A stretch of DNA of 39,388 bases from contig JASGFP010000017.1 of assembly GCA_047605445.1 (NCBI GenBank), positions 1-39,388 on the forward strand, written 5' to 3'. Under the pieces are notes generated by a model. That model was not told the DNA's origin and ran no database searches. It worked only from the letters and a program-made list of their open reading frames with translations. The DNA is from JAJXWB01 sp047605445 (GTDB lineage: Bacteria; Pseudomonadota; Alphaproteobacteria; Rhizobiales; Beijerinckiaceae). How positions within the stretch are numbered: position 1 is the first letter of the stretch; every line of letters starts with the position of its first letter. Positions 20,256 through 29,503 of this stretch are shown here, piece by piece. Both the position numbers and the translations under genes were made by a program.

Positions 20256-20765
20256 GTGAGCGTAAGCGTGACGGAGCGGGAACTCTTTCTCGGCCATTTC
20301 ACCAGTCGGATCGACGCGAAGGGTCGCGTCTCGGTTCCGGCGCCCTTTCGGGGCGTGCTGGCGAAGGACGGGTTCGAGGGACTGTTCGTCCATCCCTCGC
20401 TGGATGCGCCGGCCGTGGATTGCGGCGGGAATGCGCTGGTGGCGGAACTGGACGCCATGCTGGAGGCCTATCCTCCCTATACGGAGGAGCGGGACATTCT
20501 CTCTCGGGCCCTGATGGGCATGAGCGAGCGTCTCAAGATGGATCCGGAAGGCCGCGTGCAGTTGAGCGATCAGTGCAGGGCGCAGGCCTTCATCTCCGGG
20601 GAAGTCAGCTTCGTCGGCATGGGGCACAAGTTTCAGATCTGGGAGCCGGGACGTTTTCGCGCGCAGCAGGAAGAGGCCAGAAACCGGGCGCGCGATTTAC
20701 GGAAACTGACCGGAGCCAGAGGGGCGGCGGGCCACACGCCGCCCGGGCCTGGAGCACGGGAATGA
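20256..20765 (+). CDS. mraZ: Transcriptional regulator MraZ
   Basis: First gene of the dcw cluster. It is a DNA-binding protein that forms a ring and represses its own operon. The two swapped-hairpin (AbrB/SpoVT-like) domains each carry the DxxxR motif: Asp20-Arg24 (DAKGR) and Asp96-Arg100 (DPEGR). Its length of 169 aa is slightly above the usual 140-160 because of a Gly/Pro/Ala-rich C-terminus. The start is a GTG at 20256 behind AAAGG; a second in-frame GTG at 20268 is possible. Its stop overlaps the rsmH start. Four CCC(A/G) boxes over the promoter suggest direct autoregulation. Confidence 0.93.
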   Translation: MSVSVTERELFLGHFTSRIDAKGRVSVPAPFRGVLAKDGFEGLFVHPSLDAPAVDCGGNALVAELDAMLEAYPPYTEERDILSRALMGMSERLKMDPEGRVQLSDQCRAQAFISGEVSFVGMGHKFQIWEPGRFRAQQEEARNRARDLRKLTGARGAAGHTPPGPGARE

Positions 20766-21814
20766 TGGCTGGCGGCGGGGAAGCTGAGACGCTCCCCGCA
20801 GGCGGACCGGCCAGCCACGTTCCCGTGCTTCTCCAGGAAGTTCTCCAAGGACTGCGCCCGCGCGAGGGCGGTCTCTATGTCGACGGCACCTTCGGGGCCG
20901 GAGGCTATTCGCGCGCCATTCTCGCCATTCCGGGCGCCCGCGTCATCGCTTTCGACCGCGACCCCGCCGCGATCCGCGACGGCGCGGACCTGGTCGCGGC
21001 GTCCGGCGGCCGGCTGACACTGGTGCAGGCGCGCTTCGGCGATCTGGCTTCCGAACTTCGCGCGCTCGGCATTGCGAAAGTGGATGGCGTCGCGCTCGAC
21101 ATCGGCGTGTCCTCCATGCAGTTCGACCAGGCCGCGCGCGGCTTTTCATTCCGGTTCGACGGGCCGCTCGACATGCGCATGGAGAGCGCCGGCCGCAGCG
21201 CCGCCGACATCGTCAACACGGAAAGCGCAGAGCGGCTTGCCGACATCATCTACGCCTATGGCGAGGATCACGCCTCGCGGCGCATCGCACGGTTCATCGT
21301 CAATGCGCGCGAAGCCGGGCCGATCACGACCACTGCCGCGCTGGCCGACATCGTGCAGCGCGCCATTCCCGGCAAGCCCGGCGACATTCATCCGGCGACC
21401 CGCACGTTCCAGGCGCTGCGCATCGCGGTGAACGACGAACTCGGCGAACTCGTGCGTGCGCTGGCCGGCGCGGAAGAAATTCTGGCCGAAGGCGGCGCGC
21501 TCGCCGTCGTGACCTTTCATTCGCTGGAAGACCGCATCGTGAAGCAATTCTTCGCGCAACGTTCCGGTCGCGGCGCGGCGCGCTCGCGCCTGCTGCCGGG
21601 CGAGCCCGTGCCGCCTGCCTCGACCTTCACGCTGCAGACGCGTCAGGCGATCGCGCCCTCACGCGACGAGACGTCCGCCAATCCGCGTGCGCGTTCGGCG
21701 AAGCTGCGCGTCGCGCTGCGCACCGATGCGCCGGCGCTCGGCCTCGATACGCGGCTCGCAGCGCTGGCGGCCTTGCCTGAACACGACACACACAAAGGGG
21801 GGAAGCGCAGATGA
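20762..21814 (+). CDS. rsmH: 16S rRNA (cytosine1402-N4)-methyltransferase
   Basis: RsmH (MraW) methylates N4 of C1402 in 16S rRNA using SAM. It is 350 aa. SHVPVLLQEVL opens the catalytic core, the SAM motif is DGTFGAGGYS (41-50), and the family segments GVALDIGVSSMQFD, RGFSFRFDGPLDMRM and FHSLEDRIVKQFF are all intact. The ATG at 20762 overlaps the mraZ stop by four bases; a second ATG follows immediately at 20765. GGAG precedes both. Its stop overlaps the ftsL start (ATGA), so translational coupling is likely on both sides. Confidence 0.95.
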   Translation: MMAGGGEAETLPAGGPASHVPVLLQEVLQGLRPREGGLYVDGTFGAGGYSRAILAIPGARVIAFDRDPAAIRDGADLVAASGGRLTLVQARFGDLASELRALGIAKVDGVALDIGVSSMQFDQAARGFSFRFDGPLDMRMESAGRSAADIVNTESAERLADIIYAYGEDHASRRIARFIVNAREAGPITTTAALADIVQRAIPGKPGDIHPATRTFQALRIAVNDELGELVRALAGAEEILAEGGALAVVTFHSLEDRIVKQFFAQRSGRGAARSRLLPGEPVPPASTFTLQTRQAIAPSRDETSANPRARSAKLRVALRTDAPALGLDTRLAALAALPEHDTHKGGKRR

Positions 21815-22215
21815 TCCGCTTTCTCAACATCGCCGCAGCGGCGGCGCTGATCGGTTCGGCGGTCTACGCCTATTCGATCAAGTACCAGACGATCTATCGC
21901 TCCGATCAGATCGCCAAGCTGACGCGACAGATCCAGCAGGAGCGCGACGGGCTGAACATGCAGCGCGCCGAATGGGAGCATTTGACGCGCGCCGACCGCA
22001 TCGCGCCACTCGCCGACAAATATCTGACTGATCTCGACATGACGCATCCCAACCAGATGGCGACATTCGCGCAATTGCCGGAGCGCGCCGAGCGCGGCGA
22101 CGAGATCGGCAAGAAGCTCGAGGCGCTCGGCCTTGCCGAGCCCACCAACACGCCGAGCGCCACGCGCCCGCCGGCGCCGGCGACGCCAACGGCCCCTGCA
22201 GCGAGGAAGCGCTGA
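21811..22215 (+). CDS. ftsL: Cell division protein FtsL
   Basis: A 134-aa bitopic inner-membrane divisome protein that, with FtsB and FtsQ, links early and late division proteins and activates FtsWI. One membrane segment (about 4-22) is followed by a periplasmic coiled coil (about 30-62, with LTRQIQQERDGLNMQRAEW). The C-terminal tail is Pro/Ala/Thr-rich. Sequence conservation of FtsL is low, so the call rests on topology, length and its position between rsmH and ftsI. The start overlaps the rsmH stop by four bases; ftsI starts one base after its stop. Confidence 0.88.
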   Translation: MIRFLNIAAAAALIGSAVYAYSIKYQTIYRSDQIAKLTRQIQQERDGLNMQRAEWEHLTRADRIAPLADKYLTDLDMTHPNQMATFAQLPERAERGDEIGKKLEALGLAEPTNTPSATRPPAPATPTAPAARKR

Positions 22216-22216
22216 C

Positions 22217-24136
22217 ATGAGCGAGCAACAGTCGCCTTCGAACCAAGCGCACGATCCGCAACGCGTCGGCTCGAACGACGCGGCGCCGTCGCTCCCGCAA
22301 GACGCCGGCATGGATTGCGACGTCGCTGACTCCCGCAATGTCGGCGGGCAGGCGTCATTCGACCTGATAACGTCTCCCGCTGCGCCGGAATTGTCGCGCG
22401 CGGAGCGGCTGCGCATATTCGCCAGGCGGCTTATCTCCACCAAGCTCGAAAAGAGCGACAGGCGCATCCGCATCGTCGCGGTCTGTTTCGGCCTCGTCTA
22501 TTGCATCATCGCGGGCAAGCTCATCTGGCTCGGCTTCAAGCCCGATCCGCAGAGCATGCGCGCCGCCGCCGCCGCTGCGAGCGCGGCCGCCCGGCCGGAC
22601 ATGCTCGACCGCAACGGCGAGACGCTGGCGACCGACGTGCGCGTCATGTCGATTTTCGCCGAGCCGCGCCGCATCATCGACAAGGACGAGGCGACCGAAC
22701 TGCTGACCGCTGTTCTGCCCGACCTCGACGCGCGCGAATTGCGCGAGAAGCTCGGTTCGCGCAAGGGCTTCGTGTGGGTCAAGCGCGAGGTCACGCCCAA
22801 GCAGCAGCAGGAAGTCTATCGCCTCGGCCTGCCGGGCGTCGGCTTCTGGCCGGAAAACAAGCGCGTCTATCCCAACGGCCCGCTGGCCGCCCATGTGCTC
22901 GGCTTCACCAATGTCGACAATCAGGGCATCGCCGGCATGGAGAAGTATATCGACGGGCAGGGGCTCGCCGATCTGCATGGCGCAGGCTTCGACCTCAGCG
23001 CGGAGAATCTGAAGCCGATCAAGCTCTCGATCGACGCAAAGGCGACTTTCGCCTTGAGGGACGAACTCGCCAAGGGCATGGAGCATTTTCGCGCGAAAGC
23101 GGCCGCCGCCGCGATTCTCGACGTGAACACGGGCGAAGTGATCGCGCTCGCTTCGCTGCCCGACTACGATCCGAACAATCCCGCCGATGCGCTGAAGCCC
23201 GATCACATCAACCGCATGAACGTTGGCGTGTTCGAGATGGGCTCGACCTTCAAGGCGCTGACGATCGCGATGGCGCTCGACTCGGGCAAGGTCAATCTCA
23301 ATTCGCAGATCGACGCGCGCAATGCGCTGCGCTCCGGCCGATTCCAGATTCACGACTATCACGCCAAGAACCGCGCGCTGTCGGTGCCGGAGGTCTTCAC
23401 CTATTCCTCCAACATCGGCACGGCGCGCATGGCGCTGATGGTGGGCGTGGAAGGGCACAAGGCCTTCCTGCGCAAGATGGGCCAGCTCGACCGCATGACG
23501 ACGGAACTGCCGGAATCGGCTGCGCCGATCGTGCCGCGCAACTGGGGCGAACTGAACACGATGACCATCGCCTTCGGCCACGGCCTCGCGGTGGCGCCGC
23601 TGCAGGCGATGATGGCGGTGGGCGCGCTGTCGAACGGCGGCTACCTGATCAAGCCGACGTTCATCAAGCGCACCGAGGAAGAGGCCAAGCAGGGCGCGCC
23701 GCGCGTTGTGAAGGCCGAGACCAGCGAGTCGCTGCGCTACATCATGCGCCTCAACGCCGAGGTCGGCAGCGCGCGCAAGGTCGACATCCCCGGCTATTTC
23801 GTCGGCGGCAAGACCGGCACGGCGGAAAAGGTCATCAACGGCCGCTATTCCAAGAACAAGCTTTTCACCACATTCATGGCGATCGCGCCCGCTGACAAGC
23901 CGCGCTATCTCTTCGCCACGGTGATGGACGAGCCGCAGGCCGCGCCCGAGACGCACGGCTATGCGACGGCGGCTTACAATTCCGGCGTCGTCACTGGCAG
24001 GATCATCGAGCGCGCAGGGCCGATCCTTGGCCTCGAGCCGCGTTTCAAGACGCCGGAGACGCCGTTCCCGCTGCTGGCGAAACTCGGTTATTCGCGCGCC
24101 AATATTCCTGCGGCCAAGGTTGCGGAAGACCATTGA
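22217..24136 (+). CDS. ftsI: Peptidoglycan D,D-transpeptidase FtsI (PBP3)
   Basis: The septal class B penicillin-binding protein, which cross-links new peptidoglycan together with FtsW. It is 639 aa. A single membrane anchor lies at about 84-106, then a PBP dimerisation domain, then the transpeptidase domain with Ser343-x-x-Lys346 (GSTFK), Ser397-Ser398-Asn399 (YSSN) and Lys532-Thr-Gly (GGKTGTAE). The cytoplasmic N-terminal tail of about 80 residues is unusually long and polar (Ser, Asp, Gln, Pro) compared with E. coli. The ATG at 22217 is one base after the ftsL stop; a later ATG in the tail would still leave a tail. The stop overlaps the murE start (TGATG). Confidence 0.95.
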   Translation: MSEQQSPSNQAHDPQRVGSNDAAPSLPQDAGMDCDVADSRNVGGQASFDLITSPAAPELSRAERLRIFARRLISTKLEKSDRRIRIVAVCFGLVYCIIAGKLIWLGFKPDPQSMRAAAAAASAAARPDMLDRNGETLATDVRVMSIFAEPRRIIDKDEATELLTAVLPDLDARELREKLGSRKGFVWVKREVTPKQQQEVYRLGLPGVGFWPENKRVYPNGPLAAHVLGFTNVDNQGIAGMEKYIDGQGLADLHGAGFDLSAENLKPIKLSIDAKATFALRDELAKGMEHFRAKAAAAAILDVNTGEVIALASLPDYDPNNPADALKPDHINRMNVGVFEMGSTFKALTIAMALDSGKVNLNSQIDARNALRSGRFQIHDYHAKNRALSVPEVFTYSSNIGTARMALMVGVEGHKAFLRKMGQLDRMTTELPESAAPIVPRNWGELNTMTIAFGHGLAVAPLQAMMAVGALSNGGYLIKPTFIKRTEEEAKQGAPRVVKAETSESLRYIMRLNAEVGSARKVDIPGYFVGGKTGTAEKVINGRYSKNKLFTTFMAIAPADKPRYLFATVMDEPQAAPETHGYATAAYNSGVVTGRIIERAGPILGLEPRFKTPETPFPLLAKLGYSRANIPAAKVAEDH

Positions 24137-25593
24137 TGCGGCTCGACGCGCTCATATCCGAGGCAGCGGAGAACCCGCACGCGGCGCTCGAGATCTCGTC
24201 GCTCGCGCTCGACAGCCGCAAGGCCGGCCCCGGCAGTCTGTTCTTCGCTGTGCCGGGCACGCAGGCTGACGGGCTCGCCTTCGCGCCGGATGCGATTGCG
24301 CGCGGCGCCATCGCCGTCGTCGCCGCGCGCGCGCCTGAAAAGGCGCTGCCCGTTCCCGTGATCGTTGCGCCCGACGTGCGGCTGGCGCTGTCGCGCGCCG
24401 CCGCGCGCTTTCATCCGCTGCAACCGCAAACCATCGCCGCTGTGACCGGCACGAGCGGCAAGACCTCGATTGCCGCTTTCCTGCGCCAGATCTGGCTCTA
24501 TTGCGGGCGGCAAGCGGCCTCTATGGGCACGATCGGCATCGTTGCGCCCTCGGGCGATGTCTACGGCTCGTTGACCACGCCGGATTCGATCACGCTGCAC
24601 GGCACGCTGCAGAAGCTCGCGCAGGACGGCGTAACGCATCTGGCGATGGAGGCCTCGTCGCACGGGCTCGACCAGCGGCGTCTCGACGGCGTGCGCCTGT
24701 CGGCGGCGGCCTTCACCAATCTGTCGCGCGATCATCTCGATTATCACGCCAATCTCGACGAGTATCTCGCTGCGAAGCTGCGCTTGTTCGACAGCCTGCT
24801 GCAACCCGGCCAACCCGCCGTGATCGACGCTGATACCGATGTCGCGCCGCGCGTGATCGCAGCCTGCGAAAAGCGCGGGCTCGACGTGCGCACCATCGGC
24901 CGCAAGGGTCATGCGATCCGGTTGATGGAGCGCGCGCCCGATGGGTTTGCGACGCGGCTTTCGCTGGAATGCGAGGGCAGGCTGTATCAGGTGCTGCTGC
25001 CGCTGGCGGGCGAATTCCAGACGTCAAACGCGCTGGTTGCGGCCGGCCTCGCGATCGCGACCGGCGAGGCGCCCCGCAACGTTTTCGCCGCGCTGGAGAA
25101 GCTCACAGGCGCGCTCGGCCGCATCGAGAAGATCGGCGACCGCAACGGCGGCGCGGCATTCGTCGACTACGCCCACAAGCCCGGCGCGCTGGAGACGGCG
25201 ATTGCGGCGCTGCGTCCATTTGCGCGCGGAAAGCTGATCGTGGTGTTCGGCTGCGGCGGCGATCGTGATCGCGGCAAACGGCCGATCATGGGCGAGATCG
25301 CCGCGCGCCTCGCCGACGTCGCCATCGTGACCGACGACAATCCGCGCAGCGAGGAGCCCGCGGCGATCCGCGCCGCGATTCTCGAAGGCGCCAAAACTCA
25401 CGAAGGCGCCGATGTGCGCGAGATCGGCGACCGCGCGGCGGCGATTGCTGCAGGCGTCGCTCTGCTCGGGCCGGGCGACGTTCTGCTCGTCGCCGGCAAA
25501 GGCCATGAAACCGGCCAGATCGTCGGTTCGAAGACAATTCCTTTCTCCGATCACGAGGCCGTGGCGGCGGCGCTCGAAGGCAAGGCGCGATGA
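24136..25593 (+). CDS. murE: UDP-MurNAc-tripeptide synthetase (meso-DAP-adding)
   Basis: Adds the third stem-peptide residue to UDP-MurNAc-L-Ala-D-Glu using ATP, in the cytoplasm. It is 485 aa. The Mur-ligase P-loop is TGTSGKTS (104-111), and HLAMEASSHGLDQRRLDG and TNLSRDHLDYH are conserved central-domain segments. DNPR (401-404) is the motif that selects meso-diaminopimelate rather than lysine, which fits a Gram-negative. The ATG at 24136 shares one base with the ftsI stop; an in-frame TTG directly before it is not needed. The stop overlaps the murF start by four bases. Confidence 0.95.
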   Translation: MRLDALISEAAENPHAALEISSLALDSRKAGPGSLFFAVPGTQADGLAFAPDAIARGAIAVVAARAPEKALPVPVIVAPDVRLALSRAAARFHPLQPQTIAAVTGTSGKTSIAAFLRQIWLYCGRQAASMGTIGIVAPSGDVYGSLTTPDSITLHGTLQKLAQDGVTHLAMEASSHGLDQRRLDGVRLSAAAFTNLSRDHLDYHANLDEYLAAKLRLFDSLLQPGQPAVIDADTDVAPRVIAACEKRGLDVRTIGRKGHAIRLMERAPDGFATRLSLECEGRLYQVLLPLAGEFQTSNALVAAGLAIATGEAPRNVFAALEKLTGALGRIEKIGDRNGGAAFVDYAHKPGALETAIAALRPFARGKLIVVFGCGGDRDRGKRPIMGEIAARLADVAIVTDDNPRSEEPAAIRAAILEGAKTHEGADVREIGDRAAAIAAGVALLGPGDVLLVAGKGHETGQIVGSKTIPFSDHEAVAAALEGKAR

Positions 25594-27014
25594 GCGACGA
25601 ACCCCTCTGGACTTCCCTTGCCCTGGTTGCGCCGCTTGGCGCGCGGGTCAGCGGCGCGCTGCCCGCGAATGGCGTGACGGGCGTCTCGATCGACACGCGC
25701 ACGCTGCAGCCAGGCGATCTTTTCGTTGCGCTGAAAGGGGACAATTCCGACGGCCACGAGCATGTGCGCAAGGCCTTCGACGCGGGCGCGGCGGCGGCGC
25801 TTGTCGACGAGGCCCATGCCGATGCGCTGGCCGGCGCCGGACCGCTCTATGTGGCGCATGACACACTGACCGCGCTCGAAAACCTCGGTCGCGCGTCGCG
25901 CGCGCGCTCGAAGGCGCGGATCGTCGCGGTGACGGGATCTGTCGGCAAGACGACCACCAAGGAATTGCTGCGCGTCGCGCTGGAAAGCGCGGGCGAGACC
26001 CATGCCTCGGCCGCCTCCTACAACAATCACTGGGGTGTGCCGCTGACGCTGGCGCGCATGCCGGCTTCCGCGCGCTACGGCGTGTTCGAGATCGGCATGA
26101 ATCATGCCGGCGAGATCACGCCGCTGGTCGGCATGGTGCAGCCGCATGTGGCGATCATCACCCGCATCGCGCCGGTGCATCTCGAGCATTTCGCCTCCGT
26201 CGACGCCATCGCCGACGCCAAAGCCGAAATATTCACGGGCGTGCGGCGCGGCGGCGTCGCCATTCTCAACCGCGACGATGCGCAGTTCGAGCGGCTGCGC
26301 GATGCGGCGACCAATGCCGGCGTGCGCTTCGTCCTCTCGTTCGGCGAGAGCGAGGAGGCGGACGCCATTCTGCATTCCTGCGCGCTGGGCGTGCGCGTCA
26401 GCCGCGTGAAGGCGCGCGTGCTCGGCCAGGAGCTCGACTATGTGATCGGCGCGCCCGGCCGGCATATCGCCATGAATTCGCTCGCGGTCCTGATGGCCGC
26501 GCGCGCGGCAGGGCTCGACATCGCGACTGCGGCGCAGGCGTTGCAGAACTTCCGGCCGGCGGCCGGACGCGGACATCGGCTGGAGCTTATGACGCCGGAC
26601 GGGCCGATCTCGGTGATCGACGAGAGCTACAACGCCAATCCGGTTTCGATGCGGGCTGCGCTCGATCTTTTGGGCGCCTCGCGCGGCGGGAGGCGAATCG
26701 CCGTGCTGGGCGACATGCTCGAATTGGGGCCGGATGCTGCGAAACTGCATGCGGCGATCGCCGAGGACATCGAAAGAAACCAGATCGATCTGGTGTTTAC
26801 CGCGGGCCCATTGATGCGCGCGCTGCACGAGGCTATTCCCGCCGACAAACGCGGCGCGCATGCGGCCAGTTCCGCCGCGCTCGAACCCGTCATGCTGGAC
26901 GCCTTGCGCGCTGGCGACGTCGTCATGATCAAGGGCTCCAACGGGAGCCGCATGGGGCCGCTTGTCGCGGCGATGCGAAACGCCTTCGCGCCGCCCGAAA
27001 ACGCGCCTGCCTGA
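25590..27014 (+). CDS. murF: UDP-MurNAc-tripeptide:D-alanyl-D-alanine ligase
   Basis: Adds D-Ala-D-Ala to UDP-MurNAc-tripeptide, completing the pentapeptide precursor. It is 474 aa. The N-terminal domain carries VSIDTRTLQPGDLFVALKG, typical of MurF. The P-loop is TGSVGKTT (115-122), AASYNNHWGVPLTL and FEIGMNHAGEI are family segments, and VIDESYNANPVSM marks the C-terminal domain. The start overlaps the murE stop (ATGA). mraY follows after 11 bases. The D-Ala-D-Ala substrate is made by ddl further along the cluster. Confidence 0.95.
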   Translation: MSDEPLWTSLALVAPLGARVSGALPANGVTGVSIDTRTLQPGDLFVALKGDNSDGHEHVRKAFDAGAAAALVDEAHADALAGAGPLYVAHDTLTALENLGRASRARSKARIVAVTGSVGKTTTKELLRVALESAGETHASAASYNNHWGVPLTLARMPASARYGVFEIGMNHAGEITPLVGMVQPHVAIITRIAPVHLEHFASVDAIADAKAEIFTGVRRGGVAILNRDDAQFERLRDAATNAGVRFVLSFGESEEADAILHSCALGVRVSRVKARVLGQELDYVIGAPGRHIAMNSLAVLMAARAAGLDIATAAQALQNFRPAAGRGHRLELMTPDGPISVIDESYNANPVSMRAALDLLGASRGGRRIAVLGDMLELGPDAAKLHAAIAEDIERNQIDLVFTAGPLMRALHEAIPADKRGAHAASSAALEPVMLDALRAGDVVMIKGSNGSRMGPLVAAMRNAFAPPENAPA

Positions 27015-27025
27015 GGACAAGAGCG

Positions 27026-28108
27026 ATGCTGACCTGGCTTGCGGACTTCAACCATATTTTCGGTCCGCTGAACCTGTTCAAATACATCACCTTCCGCGCC
27101 GGCGGCGCGGCGGCGACGGCGCTGTTCTTCGTGTTTTTCTTCGGGCCGTCGATCATCGCCGCACTGCGTATCAAGCAAGGCAAGGGCCAGCCGATCCGCG
27201 AGGATGGCCCGGCGTCGCATCTGCTGACCAAAAAGGGCACGCCCACGATGGGCGGCTTGATGATCCTGTCGGGACTCATCGTCGCCACGCTGCTGTGGGC
27301 GAATCTGAAAAACCCCTATGTGTGGATCGTGCTGCTGGTGATGACGGGCTTCGGCCTCATCGGCTTCTATGACGACTACCTGAAGGTCACGCGCCAGTCG
27401 CACAAGGGCTTTTCGGGCCGCATGCGCCTGTCGTTCGAAGCGCTGATCGCGCTCATCGCCTGCATCGCCATGATGCGCGTCGGCGCGGCCAACACGACCA
27501 TGCTCGCCATTCCCTTCGGCAAGGGCTTCGCGTTCAATCTCGGGTGGGCCTTCCTGCTGCTCGGCCCCTTCGTCATCGTGGCGGCGGGCAATTCGGTGAA
27601 CATGACCGATGGTCTCGACGGGCTCGCCATCGTGCCCTCGATGATCGCCGCCGGCGCTTTCGCGCTGATCGCCTATCTCGCCGGCAACGCCATCTTTTCC
27701 AATTATCTCGGCATCAATTTCGTGCCGGGCGCGGGCGAACTCGCGGTGATCTGCGCTGGACTGATCGGCGCGGGGCTCGGCTTCCTGTGGTTCAACGCGC
27801 CGCCGGCGCAGATTTTCATGGGCGACACCGGCTCGCTCGCGCTCGGCGGCCTGATCGGCACGATCGCGGTGGCGGTGAAGCACGAGGTCGTGCTGATGAT
27901 CATCGGCGGGCTCTTCGTTTTAGAGACGCTGTCGGTGATCGTGCAGGTGACGTCGTTCAAGCTCACCGGCAAGCGCGTGTTCCGCATGGCGCCGATCCAC
28001 CATCATTTCGAGCAGCTCGGCTGGTCCGAATCGCAGATCGTCGTGCGTTTCTGGATCATCGCCTTCGTGCTGGCGCTTGTCGGCCTCTCGACGCTGAAGG
28101 TGCGCTGA
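27026..28108 (+). CDS. mraY: Phospho-N-acetylmuramoyl-pentapeptide-transferase
   Basis: A polytopic inner-membrane enzyme (about ten segments, 360 aa) that attaches phospho-MurNAc-pentapeptide to undecaprenyl phosphate, giving lipid I. The Mg and active-site motifs are present: Asp116-Asp117 (FYDDYLK), NMTDGLDGL (192-200), GDTGS (266-270) and the HHH motif (325-327, APIHHHFE). KKGTPTMGG near residue 70 is the usual first cytoplasmic motif. The length equals that of E. coli MraY. murD starts on the base after its stop. Confidence 0.96.
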   Translation: MLTWLADFNHIFGPLNLFKYITFRAGGAAATALFFVFFFGPSIIAALRIKQGKGQPIREDGPASHLLTKKGTPTMGGLMILSGLIVATLLWANLKNPYVWIVLLVMTGFGLIGFYDDYLKVTRQSHKGFSGRMRLSFEALIALIACIAMMRVGAANTTMLAIPFGKGFAFNLGWAFLLLGPFVIVAAGNSVNMTDGLDGLAIVPSMIAAGAFALIAYLAGNAIFSNYLGINFVPGAGELAVICAGLIGAGLGFLWFNAPPAQIFMGDTGSLALGGLIGTIAVAVKHEVVLMIIGGLFVLETLSVIVQVTSFKLTGKRVFRMAPIHHHFEQLGWSESQIVVRFWIIAFVLALVGLSTLKVR

Positions 28109-29503
28109 ATGATTGCAGCGACCACCTTCGCGGGAAAACGCGTCGCGCTGTTCGGCCTCGGCGGATCGGGGCTTGCGACCGCACGCGCGCTGAAGGCGGG
28201 CGGCGCAGCGGTCTCGGTGTGGGATGACAATGCATCCGCGCGCGAAAAAGCGGAAGGCGAAGGCGTTGCGCCGGTCGATCTTGCGCAAGCGGACTGGTCG
28301 CAGTTTTCCTCCTTTGTGCTTGCGCCCGGCGTGCCGCTGACGCATCCCGAACCGCACTGGAGCGTGAAGAAGGCGCAAGCGGCGAACGTCGAGATCATCG
28401 GCGACGTCGAAATCTTCTGCCGCGAACGCCGCGCCCATGCGCCGGATGCGGAGTTCGTCGCCATCACCGGCACGAACGGCAAGTCGACGACGACGGCGCT
28501 GATCGCGCATCTGTTTCGCGCCTTCGGCAAGGACGTGCAGATGGGCGGCAATATCGGCACGCCAATCCTGTCGCTCGCGCCGCTATCGAATGAGCGCGTC
28601 TATGTTATCGAGCTGTCGACTTTCCAGATCGATCTGACGCCCTCGCTCGATCCCTCGGTTGGCGTGCTGCTCAATCTCACGCCCGACCACATCGATCGTC
28701 ACGGCACGATGGAACATTACGCCGCGATCAAGGAGCGGCTCGTCGCCGCCGCCGGGCGCGCGACGATTTCTGTCGACGATCACCATGTGCGTGAGATCGC
28801 CGAGCGTCGCTTCGCGGCCGGACGTGCGACGTCAGCGATCTCTGTTGCACATCCCGACATGGCCGACGGTCTTGTCGCGCGTGGAACAGCGATAGAAGCG
28901 CGGACGGCGCATGTCTCGACGCCGGTCGCAGATCTCGGCGGCATTGCGTCGCTGCGCGGCGCGCACAATGCGCAGAACGCGCTCGCCGCCATCGCCGCGC
29001 TGGGCGATCTCGCCGAAGATCGGGAACGCCTGCAGAGCGCGCTGCGCAGCTTTCCGGGCCTTGCCCATCGCATGGAGAATCTCGGCAATCTCGGCCAGGT
29101 CGTGTTCGTCAACGATTCCAAGGCGACCAACGCCGACGCCGCCGAGAAGGCGCTGCTGTCGTTCCACGACATATTCTGGATCGTCGGCGGCAAGTCGAAG
29201 GCCGGGGGCATCGAGCCGTTGCGTCCGCTGTTCGACCGTGTCGCCAAGGCCTATCTGATCGGCGCGGCGGGCGACGATTTCTCGCGCACGCTGGATGGCG
29301 CCGTCATTTACGAGAAGTGCGGCACGCTCGACGTCGCCACGCGCGCTGCCGCGCTAGACGCTGCGCGGTCGGACGCGCGCGAGCCGGTCGTGCTGCTGTC
29401 GCCGGCCTGCGCCTCCTACGATCAATTCCCGAACTTCGAGAAACGCGGCGACGCCTTTCGCAGCGTTGTCGCCGACATCATCAAGGCAGGAGGCGCGTCA
29501 TGA
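28109..29503 (+). CDS. murD: UDP-N-acetylmuramoyl-L-alanine:D-glutamate ligase
   Basis: Adds D-Glu to UDP-MurNAc-L-Ala. It is 464 aa. The N-terminal uracil-binding Rossmann-like domain has FGLGGSGLATA (15-25). The ATP P-loop is TGTNGKST (120-127), followed by GNIGTP and ELSTFQID; LTPDHIDRH and VNDSKATNADA are further MurD hallmarks, the latter marking D-Glu binding. The start abuts the mraY stop with no gap. The stop overlaps the ftsW start by four bases. Confidence 0.95.
   Translation: MIAATTFAGKRVALFGLGGSGLATARALKAGGAAVSVWDDNASAREKAEGEGVAPVDLAQADWSQFSSFVLAPGVPLTHPEPHWSVKKAQAANVEIIGDVEIFCRERRAHAPDAEFVAITGTNGKSTTTALIAHLFRAFGKDVQMGGNIGTPILSLAPLSNERVYVIELSTFQIDLTPSLDPSVGVLLNLTPDHIDRHGTMEHYAAIKERLVAAAGRATISVDDHHVREIAERRFAAGRATSAISVAHPDMADGLVARGTAIEARTAHVSTPVADLGGIASLRGAHNAQNALAAIAALGDLAEDRERLQSALRSFPGLAHRMENLGNLGQVVFVNDSKATNADAAEKALLSFHDIFWIVGGKSKAGGIEPLRPLFDRVAKAYLIGAAGDDFSRTLDGAVIYEKCGTLDVATRAAALDAARSDAREPVVLLSPACASYDQFPNFEKRGDAFRSVVADIIKAGGAS

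Noticed and set aside
20147..20762. An open frame that would extend rsmH upstream by about 205 codons
   Set aside because: It is an out-of-frame reading of mraZ and its leader; rsmH starts at the ATG overlapping the mraZ stop.
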